A stretch of DNA of 64,000 nucleotides, taken from contig OZ231128.1 in the NCBI GenBank assembly GCA_965153355.1, positions 24,614,001 to 24,678,000 of the forward strand, read 5' to 3'. The notes under the pieces are model-generated. The model was not told the DNA's origin and did not search any database. It saw only the letters and a list, made by a program, of their open reading frames with translations. This DNA comes from Flaccisagitta enflata (Eukaryota; Chaetognatha; Sagittoidea; Aphragmophora). Position numbers and translations under genes: made by a program. Below are positions 1 to 58,673 of the stretch, one piece after another (the first letter of the stretch is position 1; every line of letters begins with the position of its first letter).

Positions 1-87
1 CTGTACCTGTTTGATTTGTCGTTGAATCGTGTCTCACGTCTTCCTGATATACTTAGTCCGGATATGGAACTTCCATTGGAAGTAATA

Positions 88-185
88 TTTAGTCGCGTTC
101 ACGCGACTCTACACCTTGCCGTGTCGGTCGGTAGGTTGCTTGGTCGGTCAGTCGGTCCGTCCGTCTGTAACATTTTTAAAATTAT
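88..185 (+). repeat. Family A dispersed repeat, truncated copy
   Basis: It begins with the family A terminal hairpin (TTTAGTCGCG followed by CGCGACTCTACA) and the GGTCGGTCGGT-type tract, then runs into unrelated tandem sequence. The other end of the family (GGCCTTGTT) is missing. Confidence 0.7.
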
Positions 186-204
186 GACTTTTTAAGGTTT
201 TTTA

Positions 205-425
205 AGCTAATTTAAGGTACTCTAGGCTATTTCAGGGTACTTTAGGGTACTTTAGGGTACTTTAGGGTATTTAAGTTTTTAAGGTACTTTAGGGTACTTT
301 CAGGTCAGGTATTTTCGGGTACTTCTAGGTATTTTTGAGTATTTTTGGGTATTTCTGGGTATTTCTAGGTATTTTTGGGTATTTTTGGGTATTTTTGGGT
401 GTTTTTGGGTGTTTTTTGGGTATAG
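205..425. repeat. TTTAGGGTACT / GGGTATTTTT minisatellite
   Basis: Imperfect 10-11 bp tandem units of the type TTTAGGGTAC pass gradually into GGGTATTTTT units. The array is directly downstream of the truncated family A copy. The next stretch, to 818, holds no gene I can support. Confidence 0.75.
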
Positions 426-818
426 TATTGTACTAATATTGTATCGATATTGTATCGACATTGTATCGACATTGTATCAATACATATCACGTGGCCTTGG
501 GGGGGGGGAGGAACTCTTTTGTTTGTCATTTCCAGACGCACGCGACTATTGCCCTCTTGGGCTTGTTTTTTCATTCGAGTTACGTATCTTCAGTCTAAGT
601 AAAATGCAAAGTTTATATGATTAGAATGTTTGTCTTCAGCACGTTCCAAGCCCCTGGCCATTTATACTTCAGCCACTAAAGCTACTAAAGTTAAGCTCGT
701 CTTCTCATTCGACGTGTCAATAGGCTTGATTACCGGCGATACTTGTTAAACATGTTGAACGAATCTTCGCGAAAACTGTTTTCATTCTGTTTCTATGGAT
801 CAAAAGAGCAAAAAACTA

Positions 819-1054
819 CAGTGCCTTCCGAGCAAACCCGGCTAAAACTGGAGGATTAATTTTTGTTACTTTAATTTTATTTCCCTAACTTCATTTTTTG
901 TATTTAACCTGATAAAAAGATACTTAATTCCTTGAACATATTTGACTATCAAAAAAAAAACAACTCTAGATACCAAAACTGAAGTTAAGAAAATGAAATC
1001 AAAGTACCAAAAATTAATCCTCCAGTTTTAGCCGGGTTTGCTGGGAAGGTAATG
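819..1054. mobile_element. TA-flanked foldback MITE (236 bp)
   Basis: The two arms are inverted copies over about 75 bp, sharing the segment GCAAACCCGGCTAAAACTGG. The termini are CAGTGCCTTCC and its counterpart, each bordered by TA (817-818 and 1055-1056), as expected of a Tc1/mariner-type insertion. It lies about 100 bp upstream of the hyaluronidase exon, so it is probably intronic. Confidence 0.75.
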
Positions 1055-1156
1055 TATAACTTCTGTACCATTGCCTCTGCCCACCCGCACGCGATCATAA
1101 GCCTTGACAAAATTTGAACCTCACTCAATAAAAAAAGTTGTGTCGTCTTTGTGCAG

Positions 1157-1421
1157 CGCGCCATTTCGTGATCGAGCGTATTGTACGCGTCTTCAGTCGG
1201 ACCTGAATTTGGTATTGGGTCCCTTCGCAAAACGTGCGATTGACGAGGCGCGTACGTGTGGCAGTTCACTTTGTCACGCTCGGGGCAGATGCGCTTTGAC
1301 AGATGCGCGCGCGTACATGGCGCCGGAAGTCGTGCCTTCGCTCGTGCCCAAGGAAAAGAAGGAATTCCGATGTCGATGCTTCAACGGGTGGAAAGGAGAT
1401 CGCTGTCAAGACAGAGCTTAG
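1157..1421 (+). CDS. Hyaluronidase (GH56), last coding exon with EGF-like domain
   Basis: This is the C-terminal part of a hyaluronidase of glycoside hydrolase family 56, which degrades hyaluronan or chondroitin and is normally secreted or GPI-anchored. The exon follows an acceptor ending TTTGTGCAG and starts in phase 2 (one base completes a codon). The reading begins APFRDRAYCTRL and contains VLGPFAKRAIDEA, matching the conserved LGP(Y/F) segment before the EGF module of vertebrate HYAL proteins. The EGF-like Cys pattern follows: CGSSLCHARGRC, then FRCRCFNGWKGDRC. The catalytic barrel lies in upstream exons not seen here. The chain ends with TAG six residues after the last-but-one conserved Gly-Asp, so no GPI tail is visible. 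A separate EGF protein is possible, but the LGP block plus CHxRGRC makes GH56 much more likely. It converges with the channel gene on the other strand. Confidence 0.82.
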
Positions 1422-1423
1422 AC

Positions 1424-1640
1424 AATGTAATGTAATGTAATGTAATGTAATGTAATGTAATGTAATGTTATGTAATGTTATGTAATGTAATGTTATGTAA
1501 TGTAATGTAACGCAATGTGATGAAATGTTATATAATGGAGATAAACGCAATGTAATGTAAATGTAATGTAATGTAATGTAATGTAAATGTATTGGTATGA
1601 AATGTAAATGTAATGCTATGAAATGTAGCGTCATACAATG
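1424..1640. repeat. (AATGT)n pentanucleotide array
   Basis: Near-perfect AATGT units begin 3 nt after the hyaluronidase stop codon and become interrupted toward the end. They would form the first part of its 3' UTR. No AATAAA was found close by. From 1640 to 2036 I see nothing else. Confidence 0.9.
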
Positions 1641-2106
1641 TGATGTGATGGTATCTTTTATGTTTTTGTTATCATTGTTTTTGTTTAAAATCTACATCTA
1701 CATGTTTACATCTCTATATGTCTCTCTTGTCTCTTGTCTTATTTGAATCAGAATTGCAAGAAATAAGAATCACAAAATGAGAAAAAAAAAGTTCTAGCAC
1801 ACCAGTGTATCTGGATATGCCTTGTTGCAAAGCATTTTAGAGGTCTTGCTTTGGAGAGTGAGTTGAAAGACTTCTGCATCATTTGTTATCAGCTTTACAT
1901 TTTGAATGACATCACAGTATGACCTCACCTCCATAAACGTAGCTATAACAGCACCCCGTCCTCAAAGAACGTGATACTTAACATTTAACTCCCAAAATCA
2001 TCCAGGTTTTCAGTCGTGGACTCGCGACTATAAGATCTGGGCCGGATTAACCATAGGGCAGATGGGGCAGTGCCCCAGGGCCCCGCGCCCCAGGGGGCCC
2101 CGCACC

Positions 2107-2255
2107 TTTGAGAGAAAAGACAAAAAAAAAGAGAGAAGAAAAAAAAAGAAAAAAAAAGAAAAAAAGAAGACGAAAAAAGGAATAGCAAAAAAGGGAACAA
2201 ATGTATAAAAAAGAAAATAGGAAAGAAAATGAGAAAAAAAAGAGAAAACAAACCA
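2107..2255. repeat. Polypurine (A/G) tract
   Basis: A run of almost only A and G inside the left part of the hAT element. A similar tract occupies the same relative place in the second hAT copy, so it belongs to the element. Confidence 0.8.
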
Positions 2256-2535
2256 ACAAGAAATTTGTGTTATATGGTTAGCAGTACCTGATGCCCCTTA
2301 GTCTATGGGGACGTCAAGGTGAGAGAGGCAGTGGCCCCAATAGGACGACCTATGTTTGAGCTTTTAGAGAATTATAGAGAATCTGATGGTTTGAGGGATT
2401 ATATTTTGAACCAACTTGCAGAGGATTAGGCCCCACATGAACTATGTTCTTTGGGCAACATTTAAAAGGGAAATAGCTCCATTGATGCAATGTTCGCTCA
2501 AAATTGATTTGACAAGAAAAATATGATTCCTATTT

Positions 2536-2728
2536 CTAGTCGCGTGCTATGTGACTCTACACCCTGCTTTGTTGGTTCGTCGGTTTGTCTGTCGGTCTAC
2601 CTGTCACCCTTTACTTTTTCAGCGTTTATAGGGCTTTTGGCTTTATTGCTCCTGCCCAAATGCTCCAATGACCACAATTATAGCCCATGCCCACCCACAC
2701 GTAACTGGGGTAGCCGTGTACCGTGTAA
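2536..2728 (+). repeat. Family A dispersed repeat nested in hAT element
   Basis: Hairpin start TAGTCGCGTGC, pyrimidine-rich GTCGGT tract, CTCCTGCCCAAATGC, CCCATGCCCACCC and GGGTAGCCGTGTACC in family order. The GGCCTTGTT end is altered. Confidence 0.75.
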
Positions 2729-2761
2729 GATAATGAACATGAAAAAGGTTTGTAGTTTTTT

Positions 2762-2997
2762 AACAAGGCCGGATACACTGCCGATAAGCAGTTGCTGGCA
2801 GGTGGGCAGGGGCAGTACACTGAGGGGCAGGGGCAGTTAATCAGTGGGCAGGGGCTGTATTTTGGTAGGGCAGGGGCTGTTATACTCAGAAATCACAAAT
2901 ACAGTTTTTTTGCGGCAGTCGAAATTTCACGTGACAGACAGACCTACCGACTAAGGGACACGCCCTCTTGTAGAGTCGCTTAGCCAGCAACTAAAAA
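2762..2997 (-). repeat. Family A dispersed repeat, reverse orientation
   Basis: It starts AACAAGGCCGGATACACTG, contains four spaced copies of GGGCAGGGGC (an internal tandem expansion of the family module) and ends GTAGAGTCGC...CAACTAAAAA. It is nested in the hAT element at 2037-3210. Confidence 0.75.
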
Positions 2998-4053
2998 TAG
3001 AATCTAGATATTGATTTTGTTGGTCCACCTGTTGGTTTGTCCATAATGAATGAGTTGAAAAACATAAAAACTTGCATTATAACCTCTGCAACACACATTT
3101 ATTTTAATCATTGCAATAATCACAATAGTTCAAATTAGAAGTGGGGGGGTTATAGGGGGCCCCGCTAATTGGAGTGCCCCAGGGCCCCGCACAGGGTTAA
3201 TCCGGCCTAGTATAAGATGAGTCGATCTGTTCGTCCATTGGTCCATCAATTTGTCCGAGTTATATATAGGATGAATTGTTGCACTCATCACAAGTCAAAA
3301 AGAGTTGAAAACAAGCATTCCAACCCGCAGTGTGTGTGGGTGTGTGGAGGCTGGAGGGGAGTGTAGAAGGGGGTTGCATTCCCCTGCCCGCCCATTCACG
3401 ACAATATTGTACTGGTTATTGTATTGTATTGCTGGTGGGCAGGAGCAGTAATAAAAAAGGTTAACCATACATCTGGGCATGAGCAGTTATGCAATAACTG
3501 CCCATAAACACCAAAAAAGTAAAGTTTGATGGACAGACAGACCAACGGAGGGACCGATGGACCGACAAAGTGGGTTCTGGGCCGGAACAACCTATAGGCA
3601 CATTAGGCACTGCCTAGGGCCCCGCGCCCAAGGGGGGCCCCGCGCTCAAGGGGGAAAAGAAGAAAAAGAGGGAAGAGGAAAGAAAGGGAAAAGGAAAAAA
3701 AGGAAAAAGAGAAAGAGGGAGAGGAAGAGGAAGGGAAAAAAAAGAAAAAGAAAAGGAAAAGGAAAAGGAAAAGGAAAAGGAGAAAAGGAAAAGAAAGAAA
3801 AAAGAAAAGAGTAAGAGATTTGCTTATAAAAACCTGAGCAATCTTTTTGATTTTTTAAAAATTCCGGAAGAAGCTAAAAATGAAGAGATTAGAAAATGAT
3901 CCCAAAGCTTAGTGGCATACCCTAAAGATCTTGGAGGCCACCTAAGTGAAGAACTGATTTAATTTTCAGCCCTCTTAAAAACAGATTTGGGGGCTTGTAT
4001 GGATTAAAAAAAGGAATTAAGAGGTACAAATATACAAACTGATAAAAGAAAAT

Positions 4054-4164
4054 GACCTTGAATCCGCTTATCCCAATGTCGACATAGTATTGCGCATATA
4101 TTTGTCCCTTATGGTGACTAATTGTAGTGGTGAAAGGTCTATCTCAAAATTTTCTCACATGTAA
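4054..4164 (+). pseudogene. hAT transposase dimerisation-domain remnant
   Basis: One frame reads YPNVDIVLRIYLSLMV followed by TNCSGERSISKFSH and a stop. This matches the hallmark of the hAT C-terminal dimerisation region (FPNL..R..L..PV..ASAERSFS). The surrounding sequence is broken by stops in all frames, so this is a fossil of the element's own transposase on the plus strand. Confidence 0.8.
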
Positions 4165-4855
4165 AAAATCAGCATCGACCCAGCATCAGTAAAAACTGCT
4201 CAATTTTTAAGAAAAATCAGTTTTTTTCTAACACATTTTTTCTCTGCCATTTATCAACAAATTGTTCCATACTGCTGGAAACGGTCTCTAATTGAAGATA
4301 TCCTTAAGAAATTTTAGTATCTGAAAAGTTTTGTGAGTTTCACATTGTGTTTCTATCAAATTAATACATTTTTCACAGAGATTTCTGGAGCAAAAGTGTT
4401 GTTTTTGGCCTCTGATAGGCAAGTTTCTCATCATACGAAGATTTACAGCCTGACCATTTTGTGCATTCATAATCTACTTCAAAATATCTTTCATTCAAGC
4501 CCATCCCTGGAGTTTTTGCTCCATAGGTTGAGAAATTTTATAAAAATTAGTGAACCTACTCCAAAACCTCCAAACAGGAAAATGCATGTCTTGCCAACAT
4601 CTAAGTTTCTTTCAATGCTACAGTACAGACACAGTTTTAAAGTTGTGTTCATTTATTTTGTATCTCATAAAATTGGTTTAAAAGTGTGCGTGCTTTTTAG
4701 AACTTTTTTTCAGAATTCGATTATCATTTCTACAAGCTGAAATGTGATGTTTTCTTTGTTAGCAATTTGCGGGGTATTCTCTGTATACTGTGCTGGAAAA
4801 AAATTTAAGACATGACATGCATGAGTATTGTGCATATTCATGACATGATCAAAGT

Positions 4856-6215
4856 TGCTTGTGCACACCCTTTGCTTGTGCAATGGTCTTTTCTGATGCT
4901 TTTGCATTAATATTGTTTATGCCAATGAATGAGCTTCAGCTTTTTTTTTACAAAAAAGCCTTAAATTTCAAGGTGCTTAAGCTTATGCTTGAGCTCTTTT
5001 GATTGGGATGGTCCATGATATCCATTTAATGGATTCTTAGTAACATGGCTGTTTTAATCAGGTTAAGCTCTACAACACCGAACCTTGAATAAAAAATATT
5101 TTCAAAGTGGCTTTTTATTCCTCTGGACTGTTTGCTTGTGCAATGGTCAGATTAGTTGTGCTTTCATACTCAGTTTAGACAGGATCAAAAGTTGCTTGTT
5201 CACGCTATTTGCTTGTGCAATGGTCTTTTTTTATGCTTTTGCATTGATTTTGTTTATGCTAATGATTGAGCTTCAGCTTCATGCTTTTACAAAAAAGCCT
5301 TAAATTTCAAGGTGCACAAGCTTATGTTTGAGCTCTGTTGATTGGAATAGTCCATGATCAGGAAAAAAGTCAGGGGGCGTTTTTAGTCAGAGATAATCGC
5401 GTTTTGAACGGGCCACTCGGTCGCTCGCTACGTTCGTTTGCTCAAACCGCTCACTCCGCTTACTCACTCTGCAGCACTCCACTTTGCTACACTTGCTTCG
5501 CTAGCTTGCTCTCTTCACGGGCTCGCTCACTCACTTTGCTCACTCCCTTGTGGGAAAGTGAAATTCATAGTTATGTATTCACACTGAAAACCCGTGCAAC
5601 GGTAACAAACGCGTGATTTGTTTTCACTAGATACACGCCCTAAGTATTTGACATATTTGAGGGAAACATGGTTTTCATTTTCTTTTACAAAAGCTGAGCA
5701 TCTTATTTGGCTGATTGCACCCTCAGGCAAAATTGATAGGATAAGTAAATTTGATAATTCTCTTTCATTCGGCGCCAAGCAGAATTCTCTATGACAAATA
5801 TTTTTCGAGTTATGAATTTTTCAATCTTTTTATACGTAAAATTCAATTTGAATTTTTTTTTTTATCTTTTACGATTTTGTGTAGGATCAATAAAGTAGTG
5901 TATTAATGTTTGTTTGAGCATGCAAATACAATTTTTATTCTGCTTTGGATTTGGGAAAATGAATTGATTTTCAGTGCATTCAATACAAACTATTGCTTTT
6001 GAATTAATCTCATAAATACGTAAAAATTGCAGTGACTGAAGTCAAAAGCATGGCGAAAAGTGACTAATGCTTATGACTTTTTCCTCATGGCGATAGCCGC
6101 CATTACTGGTATCCATTTAATGGATTCTTAATAACATGACTGTCTTAATCATTGGATTTTCAGGTTAAGCTCTACAACACTGAACCTTGAATAAAAATGT
6201 TTTTTAAGTGGCTTT
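4856..6215 (+). repeat. Internal direct duplications in hAT element
   Basis: The block 4856-5020 (TTGCTTGTGC...GAGCTTCAGC) recurs at about 5185-5355. The block 5020-5115 (TCCATTTAATGGATTCTTAG, then GAACCTTGAATAAAAA) recurs at about 6108-6215. These are repeats within the element, not separate genes. Confidence 0.7.
5373..5641 (+). repeat. Family D TIR repeat (copy 1)
   Basis: It begins GGGGGCGTTTTTAGTC and ends CACTAGATACACGCCC, inverted versions of the family D terminus GGGCGTGTTTCTAGT. The interior is the characteristic GCTCACTC/TCGCTCGCTACG run. Confidence 0.75.
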
Positions 6216-6686
6216 TTATTACTCTTGACCATTTGTTTGTGTAATGGTCAAGTTAGTTGAGCTTTCATACTCAGCTTCAAAAGTGATAATGCATTGAGAA
6301 TTTGAGTTCTTGATCAGACAGCTATGGCTTTATCTTATTTACATAAAGCATTGCAAAGAAGTTCAAAGTTCATAGTTCAAAGTTCAAAATTTGAAGCTTC
6401 AACATGGCAGCATGTTGCATCTAGTGGGGGCCCCGCTACCTGAAGTGCCTAGGGCCCCGCACATGGTTGTTCCGGCCCAGAGTGGGTTGTGGAGTCGCAT
6501 GCACATGACTAAATATATATATGGAATTTGTTTGTGAGGAAAGTTTTTGGTGTCTTCCCAAGCATATTTGCCAAAGCCCTCACTTACTGCCCCTGTCCAT
6601 AATTTCGCAACTACTTATTGGTCATGTATCCGGCTAGGTTAGATTCTATCAATGTTAGAAGTATGCACCAACATTTTTTGCTGGCA

Positions 6687-6989
6687 TTTTTAGTCGTGTG
6701 CACGCAACTCTATGACCCGCTCTGTCCGTCGGTTGTTTGGTTGGTTGGTCAAGCTTAGCTTTCGTTAGCTATTTCTTGGCATTTTACGTTATTTTAAGCC
6801 ATTTAAAGTCATTTTTAAGTTATTTCAAGACAATTTACATTTAGTCTCTTAGTCTTTTATTCTTTTAGTCTTTTATTCTTTTAGTCTTTTAGTCTTTTAG
6901 TCTTTTAGTCTTTTAGTCTTTTAGTCTTTTAGTCTTTTGGTCTTATGATCTTAACAACCGCACGCGACTGTAAGGTGTCGGCCTTGTTC
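6687..6989 (+). repeat. Family A dispersed repeat with (AGTCTTTT)n core
   Basis: Terminal hairpin TTTAGTCGTGTGCACGCAACT at one end and CGCGACT...GGCCTTGTT at the other. The middle is replaced by an AGTCTTTT octamer array (about 6840-6950). From 6990 to 7420 I see nothing recognisable. Confidence 0.72.
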
Positions 6990-7421
6990 TTTTCTGATTA
7001 ATGTTTTTTCTTTTATTCACGATAATCAACGGTTAAAGAAATACTTGATGATGATCGTTAATAGGACATAAAATCCGATGTCTTAAAGTCGAGCGTGCCT
7101 TCAGCACATCAGCGAGGCTCTACTGTACTTATGTTATAAACAAAGCTGTCAATGAAAAAGAGAGAGAAATGGAGCGCAGTCTTTTTTTAAAAGGTGCCAT
7201 TTAGTAAATGGTTTCCCGTTTTTTCCTGGCAAAAAAAGTGAGACAAAAACCTCAATAATTTGTTTTATGGAGATTGCGCACATTGCACTGAAATTCCCTT
7301 TATTGAGATCATGAGCATTGAACGGTAATTTTCTTTATGGTGCATAACTCGATGGCGGGAATCACAAAGGCACTCTGCGGTCCCGGCACAAGGCATCATA
7401 TTTGGATGTATGATGGACTCA

Positions 7422-7520
7422 CCCGTTTTAGTCGCGGCCACGCAACTCTTTATGAGGCTGTGTCCATTGGTCCGTTGATCCGTCCATCCATCAGTTGTCG
7501 TAATTATCGAGTCAAAATGT
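7422..7520 (+). repeat. Family A repeat, truncated copy
   Basis: Hairpin TTTTAGTCGCGGCCACGCAACT followed by GGTCCGTTGATCCGTCC. The distal half is missing. Confidence 0.6.
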
Positions 7521-7635
7521 GGCAAAACAGGCGTTTTAAAAACTACAATAAACCTGAAGGGTTTTATAAGGAAACATTGAGTGAAACCATATTTCAATGC
7601 AAAATTTGAATTATGTCACAAAAAAGAGCTATTCA

Positions 7636-7812
7636 CAGTTGAACCCTGCTCTAACGGATTTCAGGGGACTAACAATTTTCTTCTGTTATAAGCGGACTTC
7701 TGTTATTGCTAACAAAGGAAAAAAAAGAAATTAACTTGAAGGGACTATAAATTTACATCTGATATAAGCGAAATTCTGTTGGTGTCGGGTCCGTTAGAGC
7801 GGGGTTTAACTG
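7636..7812. mobile_element. Mariner-type MITE, CAGTTGAACCC family, copy 1
   Basis: 177 bp with inverted termini CAGTTGAACCCTGCTCTAAC and GTTAGAGCGGGGTTTAACTG. TA follows the right end; the left end now reads CA, probably a decayed TA. A second copy with intact TA on both sides is at 42303-42478. Confidence 0.78.
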
Positions 7813-8250
7813 TATAGCTAAATTTGATAAGTAAGATTTACTGCAAATGGTATTTTGGTTCATTGAAAGAGGGTCTGGGGAAAAACTATAAGTTTGCTTA
7901 CGAAACAAACAAGGCCGGATACACGGCAATTCAAAAATGTCGGTTTTTTTTTTTGTATCAAAATTGTTTTTAACTAATACAAAAGTGGGGTGGAACACTA
8001 GATTTTTCCTTCGAAAATTTGCCGTCATAAGCAGACAAAAGATCACGGGAAGAGGAAGTGTCTAAGACTGAGCCACGCTTCACGTAATCTAGTCAATAAA
8101 AAAAAAGTTAAATACAAAAAGAAACAAACCAAAACTAACAAAAAACAGTTCGTAGTCGATAGAAGCTTTTGAAAATAAGCTATAACTGTAGCAAGGGACC
8201 AATATGTCATGTCATCACCAAACCAAGGTGTGCGCCTGCGCGAGTGCTGA

Positions 8251-8548
8251 GGGGGCCTTTCTAGTCTAGCCACTCGGTCGCTCGGTACGTTCGTTTGCTT
8301 AAACCACTCACTCCGCTCACTCCACTCACTCGCTCCGCAGCGTCCGCAGCGCTCCGCAGCGCTCCGCAGCACTGCGCAGCGCTCCGCTTTGCTACACTCA
8401 TTTCGCTCGACGCACCATTCACAGGCTCGCTCACTCACTTTGCTCACTCCCTCGTGGGACAGTTGAAATTCTTGAATATGTGTCCATGCTGTAAACGCGT
8501 TTCACGGGAACAAACGCGTTTTTCACCTTCACTGGAAACACGCTCAGA
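8251..8548 (+). repeat. Family D TIR repeat (copy 2)
   Basis: Starts GGGGGCCTTTCTAGTC and ends CACTGGAAACACGC, with the GCTCACTC and GCTCCGCAGC repetitive interior and CTCCCTCGTGGGACAGTTG segment shared with the other copies. Confidence 0.72.
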
Positions 8549-8691
8549 GGCGCCAGGTAAACCCTAACTGACGAGAGCCAACTGGGAAATTTTCTAACGT
8601 TTTCATTTTTTTTCCTCCTCTAAAGTGGGAAAAGCCATCATCCTACTTGAAGGTACCAATTTTGGACGTAAAACGACGACAATTAAGTAAC

Positions 8692-8771
8692 GCGGGATCA
8701 CAATGTCGTTGCGAAAGGGTGGGCAGGGGCATCCAACCCCCGGCCTCACCCTAGCCCCACCCACAACCAAC

Positions 8772-8861
<90 letters not shown>

Positions 8862-8958
8862 CAACTGCAACCTCATAAATGCGCGTCTCTCCAGCGTGAC
8901 GGGCGGACAGGCAACGAACGGACAAAGTCTCCTATAGAGTTGCAAGTCCGCAACTAAG
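8692..8958 (-). repeat. Family B dispersed repeat with (AC)n core
   Basis: It opens GCGGGATCACAATGTCG, GGGTGGGCAGGGGCATCC, CAACCCC, and closes with a hairpin AGTTGCAAGTCCGCAACT. A perfect (AC)n tract of about 85 bp (8774-8858) interrupts it. Confidence 0.72.
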
Positions 8959-8998
8959 CACATAGACGGTGACGATGAGAATATCGACGACAAGAAAA

Positions 8999-9545
<547 letters not shown>

Positions 9546-10444
9546 TTTTTGGCATCGCAAAGCATCTTTTACTTTTAGAGTGGTAATTGACATAGCGACC
9601 GACACGTAGAAGTTCAACGTACAAACTTGTACATGTTTGCAATTCAAAACCATCTTCTTACTTAAGTGTTACAATAGAAAGTCTAATCTGTTTGAAACAC
9701 ACCCACACCGAAATTTAATGGATTGTTCAAATGGGAACCTTTCTCTTTTATCTGTTTTTCCATCAAGAAAAGTGTCGGTTGTTTACAAAATAAATTGCGA
9801 GGCGGTAGTTAAAACTAATTTTCTTTTTTCATTCCTAGTAATGATCATCTGTCGATGCAAAAAAAAAATGGTGTGTCTTGAGACCGTTCTTTCAACAATT
9901 GCAATCAACACAAGACATTAGACATAAAACGTACTCCTTGTTAAAACAAAGCCATGGATGTATGGGAGCTCCAAAATTGGCTACGCCCACTCAGCTTTTT
10001 AAGACTAAGTGAAGATTAAGACCGACTTATGTAAAAGATGTAACAGTCTTTTGCATCATTCATGTTCAAAAACCTCTCATCTGAAGAGTTTTTGTCACAT
10101 CCCAAACAAACTCTGGGTGTGTTTCTACTCAAAGACAGAAACACGATTCTAATGTATGTTTTGAAAATCGAGATTTTACTTCACTCTTCCTGAAAAAAAT
10201 TTCAGCACAAGGTAGAACTGAACCTACACAGAGTTGTCTGAAATAATTAACTTTTAAGTAGCTGAAGTCAACACCCTTGCCAGCCACGCCATTAAGGCTG
10301 ACTCTAAAATCAAATGAAATTCGGTGGCCTTACTCTAAAACTTTGGATCACTTTATGGGGGTTCAGTTCTGTAATGGCTATCTTATTCAATTGTCTCTGT
10401 CTTAAACAGGTTTACAAGAATTAATTTCAGCATTTTATGTACGA

Positions 10445-10530
10445 GCCTCAGTGGCGCAAGTGGTTGGGGCGTAGGCTTCAAGCTCAGTTAAGTATTGTTT
10501 TTGAGCATGGGTTCGATCCCTGCAGAAGGC
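10445..10530 (+). repeat. tRNA-like sequence, probable SINE head or tRNA pseudogene
   Basis: A box A (TGGCGCAAGTGG, from 10452) and a perfect box B (GGTTCGATCCC) lie about 60 nt apart, the spacing of a long-variable-arm (Leu/Ser type) tRNA. Acceptor ends pair GCCT with AGGC in only 4 of 7 positions, and the T stem has wobble and one mismatch. It is therefore not a convincing functional tRNA. A tRNA-derived SINE or an old pseudogene fits better. Confidence 0.55.
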
Positions 10531-10904
10531 CAATATTTTTTCAGGATGAGGGTGGTAGAAACGCGAATTTCAAAACCTGCCTCAGAATCGCGACTCTGGC
10601 TTGGAGTAGAAACGCACCCCATGTTGAATCTTTCTCCTTTGAAGCTTTTCTTTAGTAAAAAATCTTTTTTTCAGTAAAGAATCTGTTTCTTTTTAAGACC
10701 ACCTTTATTTTCAAGACCGACTTTTACCATGGACGTGGTGGATGTGGCGTCCCATACATCCATGAACAAGGCTGTAAACATGGACCCCCAGTCACACAGA
10801 ATAGCCAAATGACTTCTTTTAGGCCTTCTTGAAAATTGCGAAACTTCTGATACATCGAAACGGATAAGAGGAAATGTGACTGAAAGCGGTTCATAGCGCA
10901 ATTT

Positions 10905-10968
10905 TGTCGCAGACACGTGACTCTATACGATGTTTTGTCGGTTAGTCGGTCTGTCCGTAACTTTTTCG
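10905..10968 (+). repeat. Family A repeat fragment
   Basis: GTCGCAGACACGTGACTCTA followed by TCGGTTAGTCGGTCTGTCCG. Only the hairpin end is retained. It lies just downstream of the channel gene's stop codon. Confidence 0.55.
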
Positions 10969-11229
10969 AAATGTGAAAGCTTATTTTTCTTTTCTTCGTG
11001 ACAGGGAGCCCAAGTATAGAGCATTGTCCATAGTCTGTATAGTACCCGATCTATGGTATTGAACCAAGTTTAAACGCGAGCTATGTATAGTAGGTACAGT
11101 TGATGCCACCCCAACGAATTGCAAGGGACCGACAAGTTTCCTCTGTTACAGGCGGAATTCTATTAAATCCAATGTAATAAACAATAAAATACAATTTTAT
11201 CGCGCGTTAAATAGCTTTTCATTGTGAGT

Positions 11230-58436
<47,207 letters not shown>

Positions 58437-58579
58437 CTTTATTCGTTTGGTTCTAACGTCGCTTTTGTTCAATCTTTGTTGTTCATCTGTTTGTTTGTCT
58501 TTTTCTTATTTTTGTTTTGTCATCCTTCCAATCTTTACCGCTTTCATTTTTTTAGATATCCGGTATTTTTTTTTCACAG

Positions 58580-58672
<93 letters not shown>
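58580..58672. repeat. (GTT)n trinucleotide microsatellite upstream of exon 1
   Basis: About 31 GTT units ((AAC)n on the gene strand), 145-235 nt upstream of the start codon, in the presumed 5' UTR or promoter. No core promoter element could be assigned. From 58680 to 59480 I see no gene. Confidence 0.95.

Positions 58673-58673
<1 letters not shown>

Larger units (their letters stand above)
2037..3210. mobile_element. hAT transposon, non-autonomous copy with 8-bp TSD
   Basis: Inverted termini CTGGGCCGGATTAACC and GGTTAATCCGGCCTAG are bordered by a perfect 8-bp duplication TATAAGAT (2029-2036 and 3211-3218). Subterminal GGGCCCCGCGCC blocks are shared with the second hAT copy at 3577. No transposase can be read. 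Two family A repeats sit inside it. The 8-bp TSD and terminus type place it in the hAT superfamily. Confidence 0.88.
3577..6480. mobile_element. hAT transposon with decayed transposase, 8-bp TSD
   Basis: Termini CTGGGCCGGAACAACC and GGTTGTTCCGGCCCAG are flanked by the perfect 8-bp duplication AGTGGGTT (3569-3576 and 6481-6488). It carries the same GGGCCCCGCGCCC subterminal block and polypurine tract (3655-3815) as the shorter hAT copy at 2037. A piece of hAT C-terminal dimerisation domain is still readable at 4054-4164. Internal direct duplications are present, and a family D repeat is inserted at 5373-5641. It is inactive. Confidence 0.88.

Noticed and set aside
1266-1634. Minus-strand frame rich in His/Tyr/Ile/Leu
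   Set aside because: It is the complement of the (AATGT)n array and of the hyaluronidase exon.
10445-10530. Functional tRNA gene
   Set aside because: Boxes A and B are good, but three of seven acceptor pairs and one T-stem pair fail, and no clear anticodon stem forms.
9950-10775. Element bounded by GCCATGGATGTATGG inverted repeats
   Set aside because: Only about 14 bp match at the two places, with no TSD and no further arm similarity.
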